A stretch of DNA of 64,000 bases from Mycetohabitans rhizoxinica HKI 454 (GCF_000198775.1 NC_014722.1:409638-473637); one strand, 5' to 3'; shown: positions 8,001-17,935, counted from the first letter of the stretch. Translations and numbers: made by a program. Notes: a model not told the origin generated them from the letters alone.

Positions 8001-9395
8001 TGCGGCCTTGACGCGATAGCGCACGATCGGCTCGCCGCCTTCAATAGCCGCCACGCTGGCAGCTTCGCGGGTACGCGGCGCGCGGCGCTCGACCTGTATC
8101 GCATAGTTTGCCAGCGTGCCGCGCGGGTCAAATCGGTCCAGTTCGTTAAGTACAGGGTGGGGCAGCGGCAACGTGCGCACGAACTGCGCGAGCAGTCCAA
8201 GATCGACCGTACCGCCGCTGATGCGGATGAGTTGGCCACGGCCCAGCGTTGCACGGCGGAATCGGCCGTTGAATTCGCCGATGCTCAGCAGTCGGGTAAT
8301 CGGCGTGCCGTCCGCCAGAGGGACCTGCCCGCCGAGTTCGGCGCGCAGATTGCCCAGGCTTAGCGTGTAATCGAGATTGCGCATGTCATTGCGCCGCAGC
8401 GACCAGTCCAGCCCGATGCTAGGCACGTCCAGCCGCGGCAGCGTCGGGTCCATGCGCAGCCGCAACGCGGACCCGGATAATGCGCCGCGTGCACCGCTCC
8501 ATTCGCCAGATGCGAAGTCGAGCCACGCAGCCACGTCCAGCGTGCCGCTTTGCGCGTCCAGGCGCGCATCCGTGTAGCGGGCCAGTTCGGGCAGCGCCAG
8601 GTTGCCACTCGATACAAACATCGTGCCGGTCCAACCTGCCGGCTCGGTGAGCGGCTTCAGTGGCGAATGGCGCAAGCGTGCGCGCAAGTCGAGTGGCCCG
8701 CGCAGCAAGCGCCCGTCCGGCTGCGCCTGCACGCCGAGCCGGTGAATCAGGCCGCGGTTGTCGATGGCCACGTGGATGCCGCGCAACGTCAGCGTCGGCA
8801 AGCCGCGCTGCGCGTCGCTCCAGTGCAGGACGCCGCCGCGCAACACGATGGCGCGCTGCGTCATCAGCCAGTGCAGGAGCGCGCTGTTGCCGTGCTGGCG
8901 TGGATCCACCCGCACGCCGGCAATCGTATAGGTGCCGTCGGGGTGCCGCTCGGCGAAGATCTCGGGTTGCTCTACTATCAGGCTCGAGAGCACCGGCGCC
9001 AGACGCGGCAATGAGCGCCACGACAGCGTTGCGCTGGCGGTGGGCACCGCGAGCATGCGCTGGCCGTCCGGGCCCATGATCGTCAGTTGGTCGATGTCCA
9101 GCGTCGGCTGCAGCCCGCTCCAGCGCCCGGTTAGCCGACCGATGTGCACCTGCGCGTGCAGCGTGTCCGAGATCCGTTGCTCGATGTGCGGCCGCAGCGA
9201 ATCCAACTGGGGAAAGATGACGTAGCGCAGACCGACGTACGTGGCCGCGGCGCCAAAGTACAGTGCGATGGCCACGCTCGCGCAGCATGCGAGTACGCGG
9301 CGCAGCACCTGCTCGCTCGGCCCGCGCCGCCATCCGCTCCCGGCTTGTGCGTTGCGCGCATCGTTCGGGTCGAGTGTTTCCTGGCGGTCGGGCAT
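5067..9395 (-). CDS. yhdP: YhdP/AsmA-like envelope lipid-transport family protein
   Basis: A 1442-residue protein with one N-terminal membrane segment (about residues 28-50, ACCASVAIALYFGAAATYVG) and a very long beta-rich periplasmic body, ending in the AsmA-like C-terminal region (LSGNLSLGLSHGQILKVEPG...). This matches the YhdP/TIGR02099 family, AsmA-like proteins implicated in moving phospholipid to the outer membrane. Length is within the family range (about 1270-1450). ATG 9395 is used because it precedes the membrane segment closely; no good ribosome site is visible, so the start is less certain. It is divergent from glnE, with 116 bases between the chosen starts. Confidence 0.88.
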   Translation of the reverse strand: MPDRQETLDPNDARNAQAGSGWRRGPSEQVLRRVLACCASVAIALYFGAAATYVGLRYVIFPQLDSLRPHIEQRISDTLHAQVHIGRLTGRWSGLQPTLDIDQLTIMGPDGQRMLAVPTASATLSWRSLPRLAPVLSSLIVEQPEIFAERHPDGTYTIAGVRVDPRQHGNSALLHWLMTQRAIVLRGGVLHWSDAQRGLPTLTLRGIHVAIDNRGLIHRLGVQAQPDGRLLRGPLDLRARLRHSPLKPLTEPAGWTGTMFVSSGNLALPELARYTDARLDAQSGTLDVAAWLDFASGEWSGARGALSGSALRLRMDPTLPRLDVPSIGLDWSLRRNDMRNLDYTLSLGNLRAELGGQVPLADGTPITRLLSIGEFNGRFRRATLGRGQLIRISGGTVDLGLLAQFVRTLPLPHPVLNELDRFDPRGTLANYAIQVERRAPRTREAASVAAIEGGEPIVRYRVKAALEGVSVGAQEPPPGLTPGGHPHVGLPGAENIWGKIDADQNGGHATIDTTHGAVTIPGAFDNPRLTFNRFAAEATWTAHPLASDATRPAVAVNLSRFVVDNDDVRASATGTYSNPGHGRGKLDMEAMFDRLSLPRLARYLPTGVDEHTRAYLDHALTAGTSHNATIAIHGELAEFPYTHDPHAGIFKIVAPFRDGGFDPTPHPPKRMSNGTPQVWPAFDGIDGLFRMDQNVLRFDIQRARYQRVALTQLTGRIDDLGTLNSDLVINGVASGPLADMLDYVNRSSLAVLSDHLGETVRAKGNATLALRLAIPRHPDKPHVGVNGSVTLADNAVSFVPGKQLAALPPVTQIHGKVDFTEHTMTIGRASGQFLGGEIHTDGGIQQDGSSRFDVSGHLLADAARTAVPPGPLATLLTRMSGGAPYSVAVRTRKNELPDISATSDLSGLALQLPAPFTKPTGVPMPFSLRLRPATAGERPATGISRLDARLGPLNAIYLVRRGNDDKLAILRGALGVNREAVLPSEGVTAAAHVAHFDADAWRALLDAMSIPAEAISGEPAAAAAPSLLPAPTYAAPSASSPDTASPFNLTGNVAALVPTRVGLHFDTLTLLNRRWENVVIGATHTPGAWQANIASDDVSGHLAWHAKTPRSPYGQLDARLAKLVVPDSHDETLVSRVLEEPAQHVPAIDLIVNELTVRGHNFGKLEVNARNIDENGVPVWQLDKLDVTNPAAKLSATASWRTPRRARTSTSDNGTDDNPRRTALDFKLDIADGGALLDRLGLPRTLKGGNGTLSGKVGWRGGPTRIDYPTLSGNLSLGLSHGQILKVEPGAAKLLGVLSLQALARVATLDLGTLFGEGLPFDNVTATGTISHGIAKTEDFTLNSAAAKVTMQGNADLGCEQQDLLVTVVPSLSVGTAALATAVVNPLLGLGTFVAGLVLSDPISQSFARHYAVTGSWSHPQVEQVSDDRGKMGRPESHVSRQ

Positions 9396-9511
9396 GCGAG
9401 GAGCGCGGAACGTATGATAGGTTGGGCGGAAAAACCAAATGTAACATACGGCATGCGAGCCAAACCCGCCGCCGCCGCGGGTTCCATTGCATGTGCCGCA
9501 CCAATGACACG

Positions 9512-12361
9512 ATGATTGACATGCCGCTGCCAAGTTCCCCGCTTGCGTCTGACGCCGCACCGCTGTTGAGCGCCGCCTACTCCCGCTATGCTGCCCGGCA
9601 GTACGCGGCACGGCCCGAACTGGCTGCGCGGGTGCGTGAGCTTGCGCGCGCGCCGCTCACGCGGCACTGGATCGAGCAGCGGCTCGCGCAGCTGGGCGCG
9701 CCGCAGAGCGAGCCTGTGGGCGACGACGTGCTCAAGCGCGCACTGCGCCTGGTGCGCACCGAACTGTTTTGTGCGGTGATGGAGCGCGACCTGGCCGGGC
9801 TGGCCGATGTGCCGGAGGTGACCGGCACGATGACGGATTTGGCCGAAGTGGCGATCCGCCGCTCGCTTGCCACGATCAGTGCTGAGTTGCACGCGCTGTA
9901 TGGCATGCCGCTGAACGCGCAGCGACAGCCGCAGACGCTCGGCGTGGTTGGCATGGGCAAGCTCGGCGGACGCGAGTTGAACGTGTCCTCGGACATCGAC
10001 TTGATTTTCGTCTACGAGGACGACGGCGAGACCGAGGGTGGCTCCCGCGCGCCGATCTCGAATCAAGACTTCTTTACCCGGGTCGGGCGCCGGCTGATCG
10101 GTGCGCTGGCCGAGCATACCGCGGATGGATACGTGTTCCGCGTGGACATGCGGTTGCGTCCGAACGGTGATTCGGGTCCGCTTGTCTGCAGCATCGGCAT
10201 GCTGGAAGAGTACTTCTATGTGCAGGGGCGCGAATGGGAACGCTACGCTTGGATCAAGGCACGGCTGGTGTCGGACGTGGACAGCGATGCTGGCGCGCGA
10301 CTGGCGGCGCAGCTCGAGGCACAAGTCAGGCCATTCGTCTACCGCCGTTATCTCGATTTCGGCGTGATCGCGGCGATCCGGGCGCTGCATGTGCAGATCC
10401 GTCAGGAGGCCGCCCGCCGCGCGTCGTCGCGCCGTGACAAGGCCGATGACATCAAGCTAGGTCGCGGCGGCATCCGCGAGATTGAGTTCACCGCGCAGGT
10501 TTTCCAATTGATCCGGGGCGGTCAGGACGCCGGGTTTCGTATTCGGCCGACGCTGGCGGTACTCGATCATGCCGCCTCGCACGGCTTGATCGCGCGTGGC
10601 GCGGTTCAGCGACTTGCGCAGGCGTATCACATGCTGCGCTGCATCGAGCACCGGCTGCAATATGTGAACGACGCGCAAACCCATGCGATGCCCGTGGACG
10701 AAGGCGAGCGCGCGCAACTGGCAGCATCACTCGGTTTTGCCGACTATCCGGCGCTGCTGGCCGTGCTGGAGTGCCACCGCGAGTTCGTCGCGCAGCAGTT
10801 CGACCAGATCTTCGCTCGCAAGCGTGGCAACGCGGCCGCGGCTGGTGCCGGTGACCCAGCGCTTGGTAAGGTTGGCGGCACGGCGTGGGGGGAAGCTGCC
10901 ACATGGATCTGGAGCAGTGCACTTGCCGATGAGGCGGCCGACGATGAGTTGCGCGTCCGGCTTGCATCGCTGGGGTTCAACGACCCGCCAGCCATCCTGT
11001 TGCGATTGCACGCGGTCTGGCAGTCCGCGCGTTATGCCAGCCTGCCGGAGCGTCATCGGGCGCGTTTCGACACGCTCGTGCTGCGCGCATTGGAGGCGGC
11101 GCCGACGCATTGCCATGAAAGGGTCGATGCGACGCTGCTGCGTTTTCTCGATCTGCTCGAGGCGGTCGCGCGGCGAGGCTCGTACCTGGCGCTGCTGGTT
11201 GAGTATCCGGCTGCGCTGGCACGCGTGTTCGCCGTGCTTGGCGAGTCGCGTTGGGCCGCCGGCTATCTGATCCGCCATCCGCAGGTACTCGACGAGTTGC
11301 TCGACGACGAGGCGCTGGCCAGCCCGTTTGACTGGACCGAATTCAAGCGGATGCTGCTCGCCCGACTTGCCGATGCAGACGGCGCTGAGCACCAGATGGA
11401 TCTGCTGCGTCACGCGCACCAGGCCGAGGTGTTCCGGATCCTGCTGCTGGATCTCGGCGGCCATCTATCGGTCGAGCACATCAGCGACCGGTTGTCGGAA
11501 CTGGCCGACGCGGTTCTGGATGTGACGCTGCAGACCGTATGGCCGCAGTTGGCCCGCCGTCATTGCGACGTGCCGCGCTTCTCGATTATTGCGTACGGCA
11601 AGCTCGGCGGCAAGGAACTCGGTTATGCGTCAGACCTGGACCTTATCTTTCTGTACGACGATCCCGACGAGCGTGCCGCAGAGATCTATGCGCTGTTTGC
11701 ACGACGGCTGATTACGTGGCTGACCATGTCTACTGGCGCTGGCACGCTGTTCGACGTGGACCTGAGGCTCAGGCCGAACGGCGAGGCCGGGCTGCTGGTC
11801 ACGAGCCTCACCGCCTTCCGGCGGTACCAATTGCGCGAGGGGGACGCGGCCAACGCCGCGTGGGTATGGGAGCACCAGGCATTGTCACGCGCGCGCTTCT
11901 GCGCCGGGGATGCGGCCATCGGCGCGCAGTTCGAAGCGATCCGTGCCCAGGTGCTCGCTCAGCCGCGCGATGCGCGGACGCTGGCCACGGAGATCGCCGC
12001 GATGCGGCAAAAGGTGGCCCAAGGCCATCCCAATCCCACGGCACTGTTCGATCTGAAGCACGATCGCGGCGGCATGGTCGATATCGAATTCATCGTCCAG
12101 TATTGGGTGCTGCTGCATGCCGGCGCACATCCGGCGCTGCGGCGCAACACCGGCAACATCGCGTTGCTGCGCGAGGCGGCCCGCATCGGGCTGATGTCCG
12201 AGACACAGGCGGAGCAGGTTGGCGGCGCCTATCGAGCCTATCGCAAGTTGCAACATGCGCTGCGGCTCGATGGAATGGACAAGGCGCGCGTGCCGCCGGA
12301 GCGCGTGCAGGCCGAGCGCGACGCGGTCACGCGACTCTGGGAGCAGGTCTTCGGCGCGTGA
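9512..12361 (+). CDS. glnE: Bifunctional glutamine synthetase adenylyltransferase/deadenylyltransferase
   Basis: GlnE adds or removes AMP on glutamine synthetase in response to PII and glutamine. About 949 residues, matching the family (E. coli 946). Both nucleotidyltransferase domains are visible: GMGKLGGRELNVSSDIDLIFVY (deadenylylase, about residue 147) and YGKLGGKELGYASDLDLIFLY (adenylylase, about residue 694), each followed by its DxRLRPNG segment. In-frame ATGs occur at 9491, 9512 and 9521, none with a clear ribosome site; 9512 is a compromise. The gene converges on recN with 7 bases between stops. Confidence 0.93.
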   Translation: MIDMPLPSSPLASDAAPLLSAAYSRYAARQYAARPELAARVRELARAPLTRHWIEQRLAQLGAPQSEPVGDDVLKRALRLVRTELFCAVMERDLAGLADVPEVTGTMTDLAEVAIRRSLATISAELHALYGMPLNAQRQPQTLGVVGMGKLGGRELNVSSDIDLIFVYEDDGETEGGSRAPISNQDFFTRVGRRLIGALAEHTADGYVFRVDMRLRPNGDSGPLVCSIGMLEEYFYVQGREWERYAWIKARLVSDVDSDAGARLAAQLEAQVRPFVYRRYLDFGVIAAIRALHVQIRQEAARRASSRRDKADDIKLGRGGIREIEFTAQVFQLIRGGQDAGFRIRPTLAVLDHAASHGLIARGAVQRLAQAYHMLRCIEHRLQYVNDAQTHAMPVDEGERAQLAASLGFADYPALLAVLECHREFVAQQFDQIFARKRGNAAAAGAGDPALGKVGGTAWGEAATWIWSSALADEAADDELRVRLASLGFNDPPAILLRLHAVWQSARYASLPERHRARFDTLVLRALEAAPTHCHERVDATLLRFLDLLEAVARRGSYLALLVEYPAALARVFAVLGESRWAAGYLIRHPQVLDELLDDEALASPFDWTEFKRMLLARLADADGAEHQMDLLRHAHQAEVFRILLLDLGGHLSVEHISDRLSELADAVLDVTLQTVWPQLARRHCDVPRFSIIAYGKLGGKELGYASDLDLIFLYDDPDERAAEIYALFARRLITWLTMSTGAGTLFDVDLRLRPNGEAGLLVTSLTAFRRYQLREGDAANAAWVWEHQALSRARFCAGDAAIGAQFEAIRAQVLAQPRDARTLATEIAAMRQKVAQGHPNPTALFDLKHDRGGMVDIEFIVQYWVLLHAGAHPALRRNTGNIALLREAARIGLMSETQAEQVGGAYRAYRKLQHALRLDGMDKARVPPERVQAERDAVTRLWEQVFGA

Positions 12362-12368
12362 AGACGCT

Positions 12369-14021
12369 TCAAGCGGCCAGCATTTCCTTCGCGTGCTTGC
12401 GTGTGGTGGCGGTAATCTCGACGCCCCCGAGCATGCGCGCGACCTCCTCGACGCGGCTCGCGCGATCCAGCGCGGTCACTTCGCTGAGCGTTGCGCCTTG
12501 CGCATCGGTGGACTTGGCCACGCTGAAGTGGTGCTCGCCGCGGGCGGCGACCTGCGGCAGGTGGGTCACGCACAACACTTGCCGGATCTGGCCGAGTTGG
12601 TGCAGCAGTCGCCCAACGACTTCCGCGACGGCGCCGCCGATGCCGCTGTCGACTTCGTCAAAGATCAGTGTCGGCGTTGGGCTCGCAGTGCTCGCGATCA
12701 CCGACAGCGCGAGGCTGATGCGTGCCAACTCGCCCCCGGAAGCCACTTTCGCCAGCGGCCGCAACGGCACGCCGGCGTGGCCGGCCACGCGGAACTCGAC
12801 CTGCTCGAGCCCATGCTGGCCGCCTTCGGGCAAGGGCTCCAACGCGACGTCGAACCGCCCGCCGGCCATCGACAAGTCTTGCATCCCGGTGGTTACCGCG
12901 CTGCTCAACGCCTTGGCCGCCTTGGCGCGGGCCTTGGAGAGTCGCTCCGCCAGCGTCATATAGGCTTGCTTCGCGCGTGCCTGCGCGGCGTGCAACGCGT
13001 CGATATCCGTCGTTGCATCCAGCGCTTGCAATTGGGCGCGCCGTGCCAGCAACTCGTCGGGTAGTGCATCCGGTTGCATCCTGAATTTGCGCGCAGTTGA
13101 ATGCAGTGCATCGAGCCGGGCTTCGACCTGCGCGAGCCCCGCCGGGTCCAGCTCGAGCCGCTGCGCGTAGTGGGTCAGCGAGTAGGCTGCTTCCTGCAGT
13201 TGAATTTCGGCCGGCTCCAGCGCGGCCAACGCGTCGCCGAGCGCGCTGTCGATCTCGGCCAGGTCGCGCAGTTTCGCGATGAGGGTGCCCAGTTGCGTGA
13301 TCATGGCATCGTCCGACTCGGACAGGGCGCCTAACGCCGCCTGCACACCGTCGATCAGGTTCGCCGCGTGCGACAGCCGGCGGTGCTCGGCACTGATCTC
13401 ATCCCATTCGCCGGGTTGCGGCGCCAGCTTCTCAAGCTCCGACAATTGCCACACTAGCCGCTCGCGCTCGAATTGCACCTCGCGCTCCCGCGCTTGCGCG
13501 GCCTGCACGGCTGCCGCCGCGTCGCGCCAGCCGCGCCACGCCCGAGCGACGTCCGCAGCCAGCGCTGTCAGGCCCGCGTGCGCATCGAACAACTCGCGCT
13601 GCGCGTCGCCGCGCATCAGCAACTGGTGGGCGTGCTGGCCGTGGATGTCCACCAGCATTTCGCCGATGTCTCGCAACTGGCCAAGCGTGGCGGCCGTGCC
13701 GTTGATGAACGCACGCGAGCGGCCGTTGGCGTCGAGCACGCGGCGCAGCACCACGTGCCCGCTGCCGTCATCGAACGCATGCTCGGCCAGCCACCGAGCG
13801 GCGCTCTCATGCGCGTCGAACTCTGCGGTGATGTCCGCACGGCTCTGACCGATGCGCACCACTGTCGCGTCGGCTCGCGCGCCGAGCGCCAGCGCCAACG
13901 CGTCGATTAGAATGGATTTGCCGGCGCCGGTTTCGCCGGAAAAAACGGTAAAGCCACGCTCGAACTCAATGTCGAGCGAGGCGACGATGACAAAGTCCCG
14001 GATCGACAGATGACGCAGCAT
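12369..14021 (-). CDS. recN: DNA repair protein RecN
   Basis: SMC-like ATPase acting in double-strand break repair. At 550 residues it matches E. coli RecN (553). The N-terminus MLRHLSIRDFVIV leads into Walker A GETGAGKSILIDALALALG (about 31-50); a coiled-coil centre follows; and the C-terminal half has the ABC signature-type VASGGELARISLAL and Walker B LIFDEVDSGIGG. The start at 14021 is fixed by this conserved N-terminus. It lies 82 bases downstream of nadK on the same strand, a common recN-nadK neighbourhood. Confidence 0.95.
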   Translation of the reverse strand: MLRHLSIRDFVIVASLDIEFERGFTVFSGETGAGKSILIDALALALGARADATVVRIGQSRADITAEFDAHESAARWLAEHAFDDGSGHVVLRRVLDANGRSRAFINGTAATLGQLRDIGEMLVDIHGQHAHQLLMRGDAQRELFDAHAGLTALAADVARAWRGWRDAAAAVQAAQAREREVQFERERLVWQLSELEKLAPQPGEWDEISAEHRRLSHAANLIDGVQAALGALSESDDAMITQLGTLIAKLRDLAEIDSALGDALAALEPAEIQLQEAAYSLTHYAQRLELDPAGLAQVEARLDALHSTARKFRMQPDALPDELLARRAQLQALDATTDIDALHAAQARAKQAYMTLAERLSKARAKAAKALSSAVTTGMQDLSMAGGRFDVALEPLPEGGQHGLEQVEFRVAGHAGVPLRPLAKVASGGELARISLALSVIASTASPTPTLIFDEVDSGIGGAVAEVVGRLLHQLGQIRQVLCVTHLPQVAARGEHHFSVAKSTDAQGATLSEVTALDRASRVEEVARMLGGVEITATTRKHAKEMLAA

Positions 14022-14103
14022 AGGCGAACGAAAGCGGTCGTCGTAAAAGGCGGATTGGGTGGGTTGGCAGCGATTGAGCCGGCGGGCGGCGACGGGCACC
14101 GGC

Positions 14104-15003
14104 TTAGCCGGGCTCGTCCTCGCCGAGCGACGAGTGCGCATTCCAGTGCAGCTTCTTGCGCAAGGTCCGGTAATAACTGTAGCCGACCGGATGCAGGAAC
14201 GGCACCGTGTGCTTGGAGCGTTGTACCTCGATCGTATCCTCGAGTTGTAACGCGGTGAACGACTGCATGTCGAAATTCACGTTGACGTCGCGCCCGCCGA
14301 TGATCTGGATTGCGATTCGGCACGTGTCGGGCAGCACGATCGGCCGGTTCGACAACGCGTGTGGCGCGATCGGCACCAGCACGATCCCTTGCAATTGCGG
14401 ATGCAGCAACGGGCCGTTGGACGAGAGCGCGTACGCGGTGGAGCCGGTTGGCGTGGCCACGATCAACCCGTCCGAGCGCTGGTCCGACATGAAGTGGCCG
14501 TCGACCGACACGCGTAGCTCTGCCATCCCGGAGAAGCCGCTGCGGTTCACGACGACGTCGTTAAGCGCCTGCGCATGATAGATTGGCTCGCCGTTGCGCA
14601 TGATGCGGGCCTCCAGCAACGAGCGCTCCTCGCGCTCATGGCTGCCCGACAGCATTTGCGGCACCAACTGCTTCATGTCGGCGATCGCGATATCGGTGAT
14701 GAAGCCGAGTCGGCCATGGTTGACGCCAATGAGCGGGGTATGGTAAGGCGCGAGTTGCCGGCCGATGCCCAGCATTGTGCCGTCGCCGCCGAGCACGACG
14801 GCGACGTCAGCGCGCGCGCCGATCTGTGCCGGCGTGAGCGCCGGATAGGCGTGCAAATCGTTCTCGCGCGCCGTGTCGGCTTCGAATACGATTTGAAAGC
14901 CGCGTTGTGTCAGGCAGCCGGCGAGCGCGGCAAGCGGCTCGCCGATGCCAGGCGTGTTGTTGCGCCCGATCAGCGCAACGGTCTTGAATTGGCCCATTTC
15001 CAT
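14104..15003 (-). CDS. nadK: NAD kinase
   Basis: Phosphorylates NAD to NADP in the cytoplasm. The 299-residue protein has the family signatures [11 protein letters not shown] (about residues 66-76), the [11 protein letters not shown] segment, and the glycine-rich [18 protein letters not shown] 15003 (MEMGQFKTV) is chosen; ATG 14997 is two codons later and nearly equivalent. It is transcribed away from hrcA and towards recN. Confidence 0.95.
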   Translation of the reverse strand: MEMGQFKTVALIGRNNTPGIGEPLAALAGCLTQRGFQIVFEADTARENDLHAYPALTPAQIGARADVAVVLGGDGTMLGIGRQLAPYHTPLIGVNHGRLGFITDIAIADMKQLVPQMLSGSHEREERSLLEARIMRNGEPIYHAQALNDVVVNRSGFSGMAELRVSVDGHFMSDQRSDGLIVATPTGSTAYALSSNGPLLHPQLQGIVLVPIAPHALSNRPIVLPDTCRIAIQIIGGRDVNVNFDMQSFTALQLEDTIEVQRSKHTVPFLHPVGYSYYRTLRKKLHWNAHSSLGEDEPG

Positions 15004-15121
15004 GCCCGCATTACACCATAGGTATCTGACAAACTGTATGCCTTCGTGTTTTGGCTCGCCCGTGCGCGTCGGATCGATGGCAATCCTCGCCGCGCGCAAG
15101 ATTTAAGCTAGAATTTTCGCT

Positions 15122-16141
15122 ATGTTAGATCCTCGTGCCCAGACCCTGCTTAAGACGCTGATCGAACGGTATATCGCCGAAGGTCAGCCGGTCGGTTCGC
15201 GCACGTTGTCCAAGTATTCGGGGCTTGAACTGAGCCCGGCGACGATCCGCAACGTGATGTCCGATCTCGAGGAGCTTGGGCTTGTCGCCAGTCCTCATAC
15301 GTCGGCCGGGCGGATTCCGACGCCACGCGGCTACCGGTTGTTCGTCGACACGATGCTGACCGTGCAGCCCGACGCGCAGGAAGCTGAGGTCAAGCTTGCG
15401 GTGCAGGACAAGTTCAAGCCGGGCGAGACGCAGAAGGTCGTCGCGGCGGCAGCCAGCGTGCTGTCCAACTTGTCGCAGTTTGCCGGCGTTGTGCTCACGC
15501 CGCGGCGCAGCCACGTGTTTAAACAGATCGAGTTCATGCGGCTGTCCGACAAGCGGATCTTGCTGATCATCGTCACCCCCGAAGGTGACGTGCAGAACCG
15601 AATCATGGCGACCCAGCGCGACTATTCGCCGTCGCAGCTGACCGAGGCTTCCAACTATATCAACACGCATTATGCGGGCTTGTCGTTTGACGAGGTGCGA
15701 CGCCGACTGCGTGAGGAAATCGACGCGCTGCGCGGCGACATGATGCAACTGATGCAGGCCGCCGTCACCGCTAGCACGGAAACCGACGACGAATCCGACA
15801 ACGTACTGATTTCGGGTGAGCGGAACTTGCTCGAAGTGGCCGATCTGTCGTCCGACATGGCGCGCCTGCGTAAGCTATTCGATGTCTTTGACCAAAAGAC
15901 TAGCCTGCTACAGTTGCTCGACGTATCGAGCCATGCGCAGGGCGTGCAGATCTTCATCGGTGGAGAATCCACGCTCGTGCCGATCGAGGAAATGAGCGTT
16001 GTGACCGCGCCGTATGAGGTCGATGGCAAGATCGTCGGCACGCTTGGCGTGATTGGGCCGACCCGCATGGCGTACAACCGCGTGATTCCGATCGTCGACA
16101 TCACCGCCCGGCTGCTGTCATTCGCGCTGTCTCAGCATTGA
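15122..16141 (+). CDS. hrcA: Heat-inducible transcription repressor HrcA
   Basis: HrcA represses class I heat-shock genes by binding CIRCE inverted repeats. The 339-residue protein begins [31 protein letters not shown] sequence, the winged-helix N-terminus of the family, followed by [18 protein letters not shown] (recognition region, about 40-57) and the C-terminal GAF-like domain. No CIRCE element (TTAGCACTC-N9-GAGTGCTAA) was seen upstream of hrcA, grpE or dnaK in this window, so its targets (probably groES-groEL) lie elsewhere. A TAGAAT at 15109-15114 is only 7 bases before the ATG, leaving little room for a leader. Confidence 0.95.
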   Translation: MLDPRAQTLLKTLIERYIAEGQPVGSRTLSKYSGLELSPATIRNVMSDLEELGLVASPHTSAGRIPTPRGYRLFVDTMLTVQPDAQEAEVKLAVQDKFKPGETQKVVAAAASVLSNLSQFAGVVLTPRRSHVFKQIEFMRLSDKRILLIIVTPEGDVQNRIMATQRDYSPSQLTEASNYINTHYAGLSFDEVRRRLREEIDALRGDMMQLMQAAVTASTETDDESDNVLISGERNLLEVADLSSDMARLRKLFDVFDQKTSLLQLLDVSSHAQGVQIFIGGESTLVPIEEMSVVTAPYEVDGKIVGTLGVIGPTRMAYNRVIPIVDITARLLSFALSQH

Positions 16142-16244
16142 CGCGGGCCTGCGGGTCCGCCGGAGTCGATGCGTCGCGCCGCGCCACTATCCGGATGGCC
16201 AGCCTCCAGCCTCCGTGCCACGGCGGCAAATGCCGAGCGGCCGT

Positions 16245-16250
16245 TATAAT
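16245..16250 (+). promoter_or_regulatory. Candidate -10 box for hemH
   Basis: TATAAT lies 42 bases before the hemH ATG. No convincing -35 hexamer is visible at the right distance. Confidence 0.35.
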
Positions 16251-16292
16251 CGGATAACAAGTGCACCATTGCGGTGCTCAACGGATCCTCTC

Positions 16293-17366
16293 ATGCATTT
16301 TGATCTTGAGCTGCCCTCGCAGCCGAGCGCATCGCACCGGGTCGGCGTGCTGCTGATCAACCTCGGCACCCCCGCTGCACCGACGCCGCGCGCGGTGCGG
16401 CGCTACTTGGCCGAGTTCTTGTCCGACCCACGCGTCGTCGAGATCCCTGCGCCGCTCTGGCAGATTGTGCTGCGCGCGCTGATCCTGCCGTTGCGCGGCC
16501 GCGCGTCGGCGCGCAAGTACGCGGCGATCTGGGAGGCGGAGGGCTCGCCGCTGCGCGTGCACACCGAGCGGCAGGTCGACGGCCTGAGGCAGTGGCTGGC
16601 GGCAGGCCGGTGTTCCGTGCTCGTCGACTATGCCATGCGCTATGGCACACCCAGCATCGGCAACGTGCTGAATCAACTCAAGCGCGCCGGCGCTGAGCGG
16701 GTGCTATTGGTGCCGCTGTATCCGCAATATTCAGCCTCGACCAGCGCCAGCGCATTCGATGCAGCGTTCTGCGCGCTGGCGCGTATGCGCAATCAACTGG
16801 AGATCCGCACGATCAAGCATTATGCGGACCATCCCGCCTATATCGAGGCGCTGGCGTCTCAAGTGCTGCACTATTGGCAGCAGCACGGCCGACCCGATTT
16901 CACGGCCGGCGATCGGCTGTTGTTGAGCTTTCATGGCGTGCCCAAGCGCACGTTGGATTTGGGCGATCCCTATGCCGAGCAATGCCGGCAAACCGCGACG
17001 TTGCTGGCCCATGCGCTCGGGTTGACCGAGGTCGAATGCCGGCTCACATTCCAGTCGCGGTTCGGACGCGCGCAATGGCTGCAACCTTATACCGCACCGA
17101 CGCTGCAGGAGTTGGGCGCGGCCGGAGCCGGTCGGGTTGACGTGTTCTGCCCGGGCTTCACGTCCGATTGCCTCGAAACGCTCGAGGAAATCGGCATCGA
17201 GGGTCGTGATACGTTCTTGCGGGCGGGAGGGCGCGAGTTCCATCGGATTCCGTGTGTCAACGATGCGCAACCGTGGATCCGCGCGCTGGCCGAGATCGTC
17301 GTCACCCATTTGCAAGGGTGGCCGATTGCTGCATCGCAACAGGGCGCGGCGGCGACATCGGCGTGA
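16293..17366 (+). CDS. hemH: Ferrochelatase
   Basis: Inserts Fe2+ into protoporphyrin IX, the last step of haem synthesis, at the inner face of the cytoplasmic membrane. The 357-residue protein has the family segments [20 protein letters not shown] (about 13-32), [15 protein letters not shown], the catalytic-His motif [19 protein letters not shown], and [16 protein letters not shown]. The ATG at 16293 precedes the conserved N-terminus; no strong ribosome site is seen. It is followed 7 bases later by an S4-domain gene, so the two are probably co-transcribed. Confidence 0.95.
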   Translation: MHFDLELPSQPSASHRVGVLLINLGTPAAPTPRAVRRYLAEFLSDPRVVEIPAPLWQIVLRALILPLRGRASARKYAAIWEAEGSPLRVHTERQVDGLRQWLAAGRCSVLVDYAMRYGTPSIGNVLNQLKRAGAERVLLVPLYPQYSASTSASAFDAAFCALARMRNQLEIRTIKHYADHPAYIEALASQVLHYWQQHGRPDFTAGDRLLLSFHGVPKRTLDLGDPYAEQCRQTATLLAHALGLTEVECRLTFQSRFGRAQWLQPYTAPTLQELGAAGAGRVDVFCPGFTSDCLETLEEIGIEGRDTFLRAGGREFHRIPCVNDAQPWIRALAEIVVTHLQGWPIAASQQGAAATSA

Positions 17367-17373
17367 GGGACCG

Positions 17374-17781
17374 ATGAAGTTAAAGATTTCGACCGATCCT
17401 CACGCGCGGCTGCGCATCGACAAGTGGCTGTGGGCGGCGCGGTTTTTCAAGACCCGCTCACTGGCAGCCGACGCGCTTGGCAAGGGCCGGGTGCGCATCG
17501 GCGGCGAGTCGGTGAAGGCGGCCAAGGAGGTGCGCGTCGGCGACATGGTGCAAATCGACATCGAGCGCATCGTATGGGAAGTGCAGGTGCGCGGCGTATG
17601 TGAGGTGCGCGGCCCGGCGGCGATCGCGCAGACGCTATACGAGGAGACGCCGACTGGTAACGCGCGGCGGCTGGCCGAGTTGGAGCGGCGCAGGACCTTC
17701 CGGGAGCCGGCTGCGACGCTTCACGGGCGGCCGACGAAACGCGATCGACGCATCATGGACAAACTGTCTGGTGCGGATTGA
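17374..17781 (+). CDS. hslR: S4-domain RNA-binding protein (Hsp15/HslR family)
   Basis: A 135-residue basic protein with an S4 RNA-binding fold at the N-terminus: LRIDKWLWAARFFKTRSLA (about 12-30) and GRVRIGGESVKAAKEVRVGD (about 37-57). Family members such as E. coli Hsp15 bind stalled 50S subunits carrying nascent chains and are heat-induced. Ribosome site AGGGA lies 3-4 bases before the ATG, in the 7-base gap after hemH, implying coupling. It lies upstream of the grpE-dnaK-dnaJ cluster. Confidence 0.85.
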   Translation: MKLKISTDPHARLRIDKWLWAARFFKTRSLAADALGKGRVRIGGESVKAAKEVRVGDMVQIDIERIVWEVQVRGVCEVRGPAAIAQTLYEETPTGNARRLAELERRRTFREPAATLHGRPTKRDRRIMDKLSGAD

Positions 17782-17914
17782 ACAGGGACTCGAGCGTTGC
17801 GTGGACGCCGCCATACTCGATCGTGGATTCGGTGACGGCACCGGACATACAAATGACGGTCGTTCCCGCGATCAATACCACGGCGACCACCCCAATGGCA
17901 AAGGTCAGTTTCAT
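17753..17914 (-). CDS. Small hypothetical protein with N-terminal membrane/signal segment
   Basis: A 53-codon frame starting MKLTFAIGVVAVVLIAG, a textbook short positively charged start plus hydrophobic stretch, followed by a polar tail with two Cys in total. It could be a secreted or membrane-anchored peptide. Against it: no ribosome site is visible, and the last 29 bases overlap the end of the opposite-strand S4 gene. Function unknown. Confidence 0.3.
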   Translation of the reverse strand: MKLTFAIGVVAVVLIAGTTVICMSGAVTESTIEYGGVHATLESLFNPHQTVCP

Positions 17915-17935
17915 GGCACGGGCGGAAACGGGCAT

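Noticed and set aside
9131..10390. A 419-codon minus-strand frame opposite glnE
   Set aside because: Antisense frame caused by high GC at third positions; no family resemblance, and the plus strand encodes a clear GlnE.
11539..12963. A 474-codon plus-strand frame across the ends of glnE and recN
   Set aside because: It runs through two well-supported genes in the wrong frame and strand; sequence is low-complexity noise.
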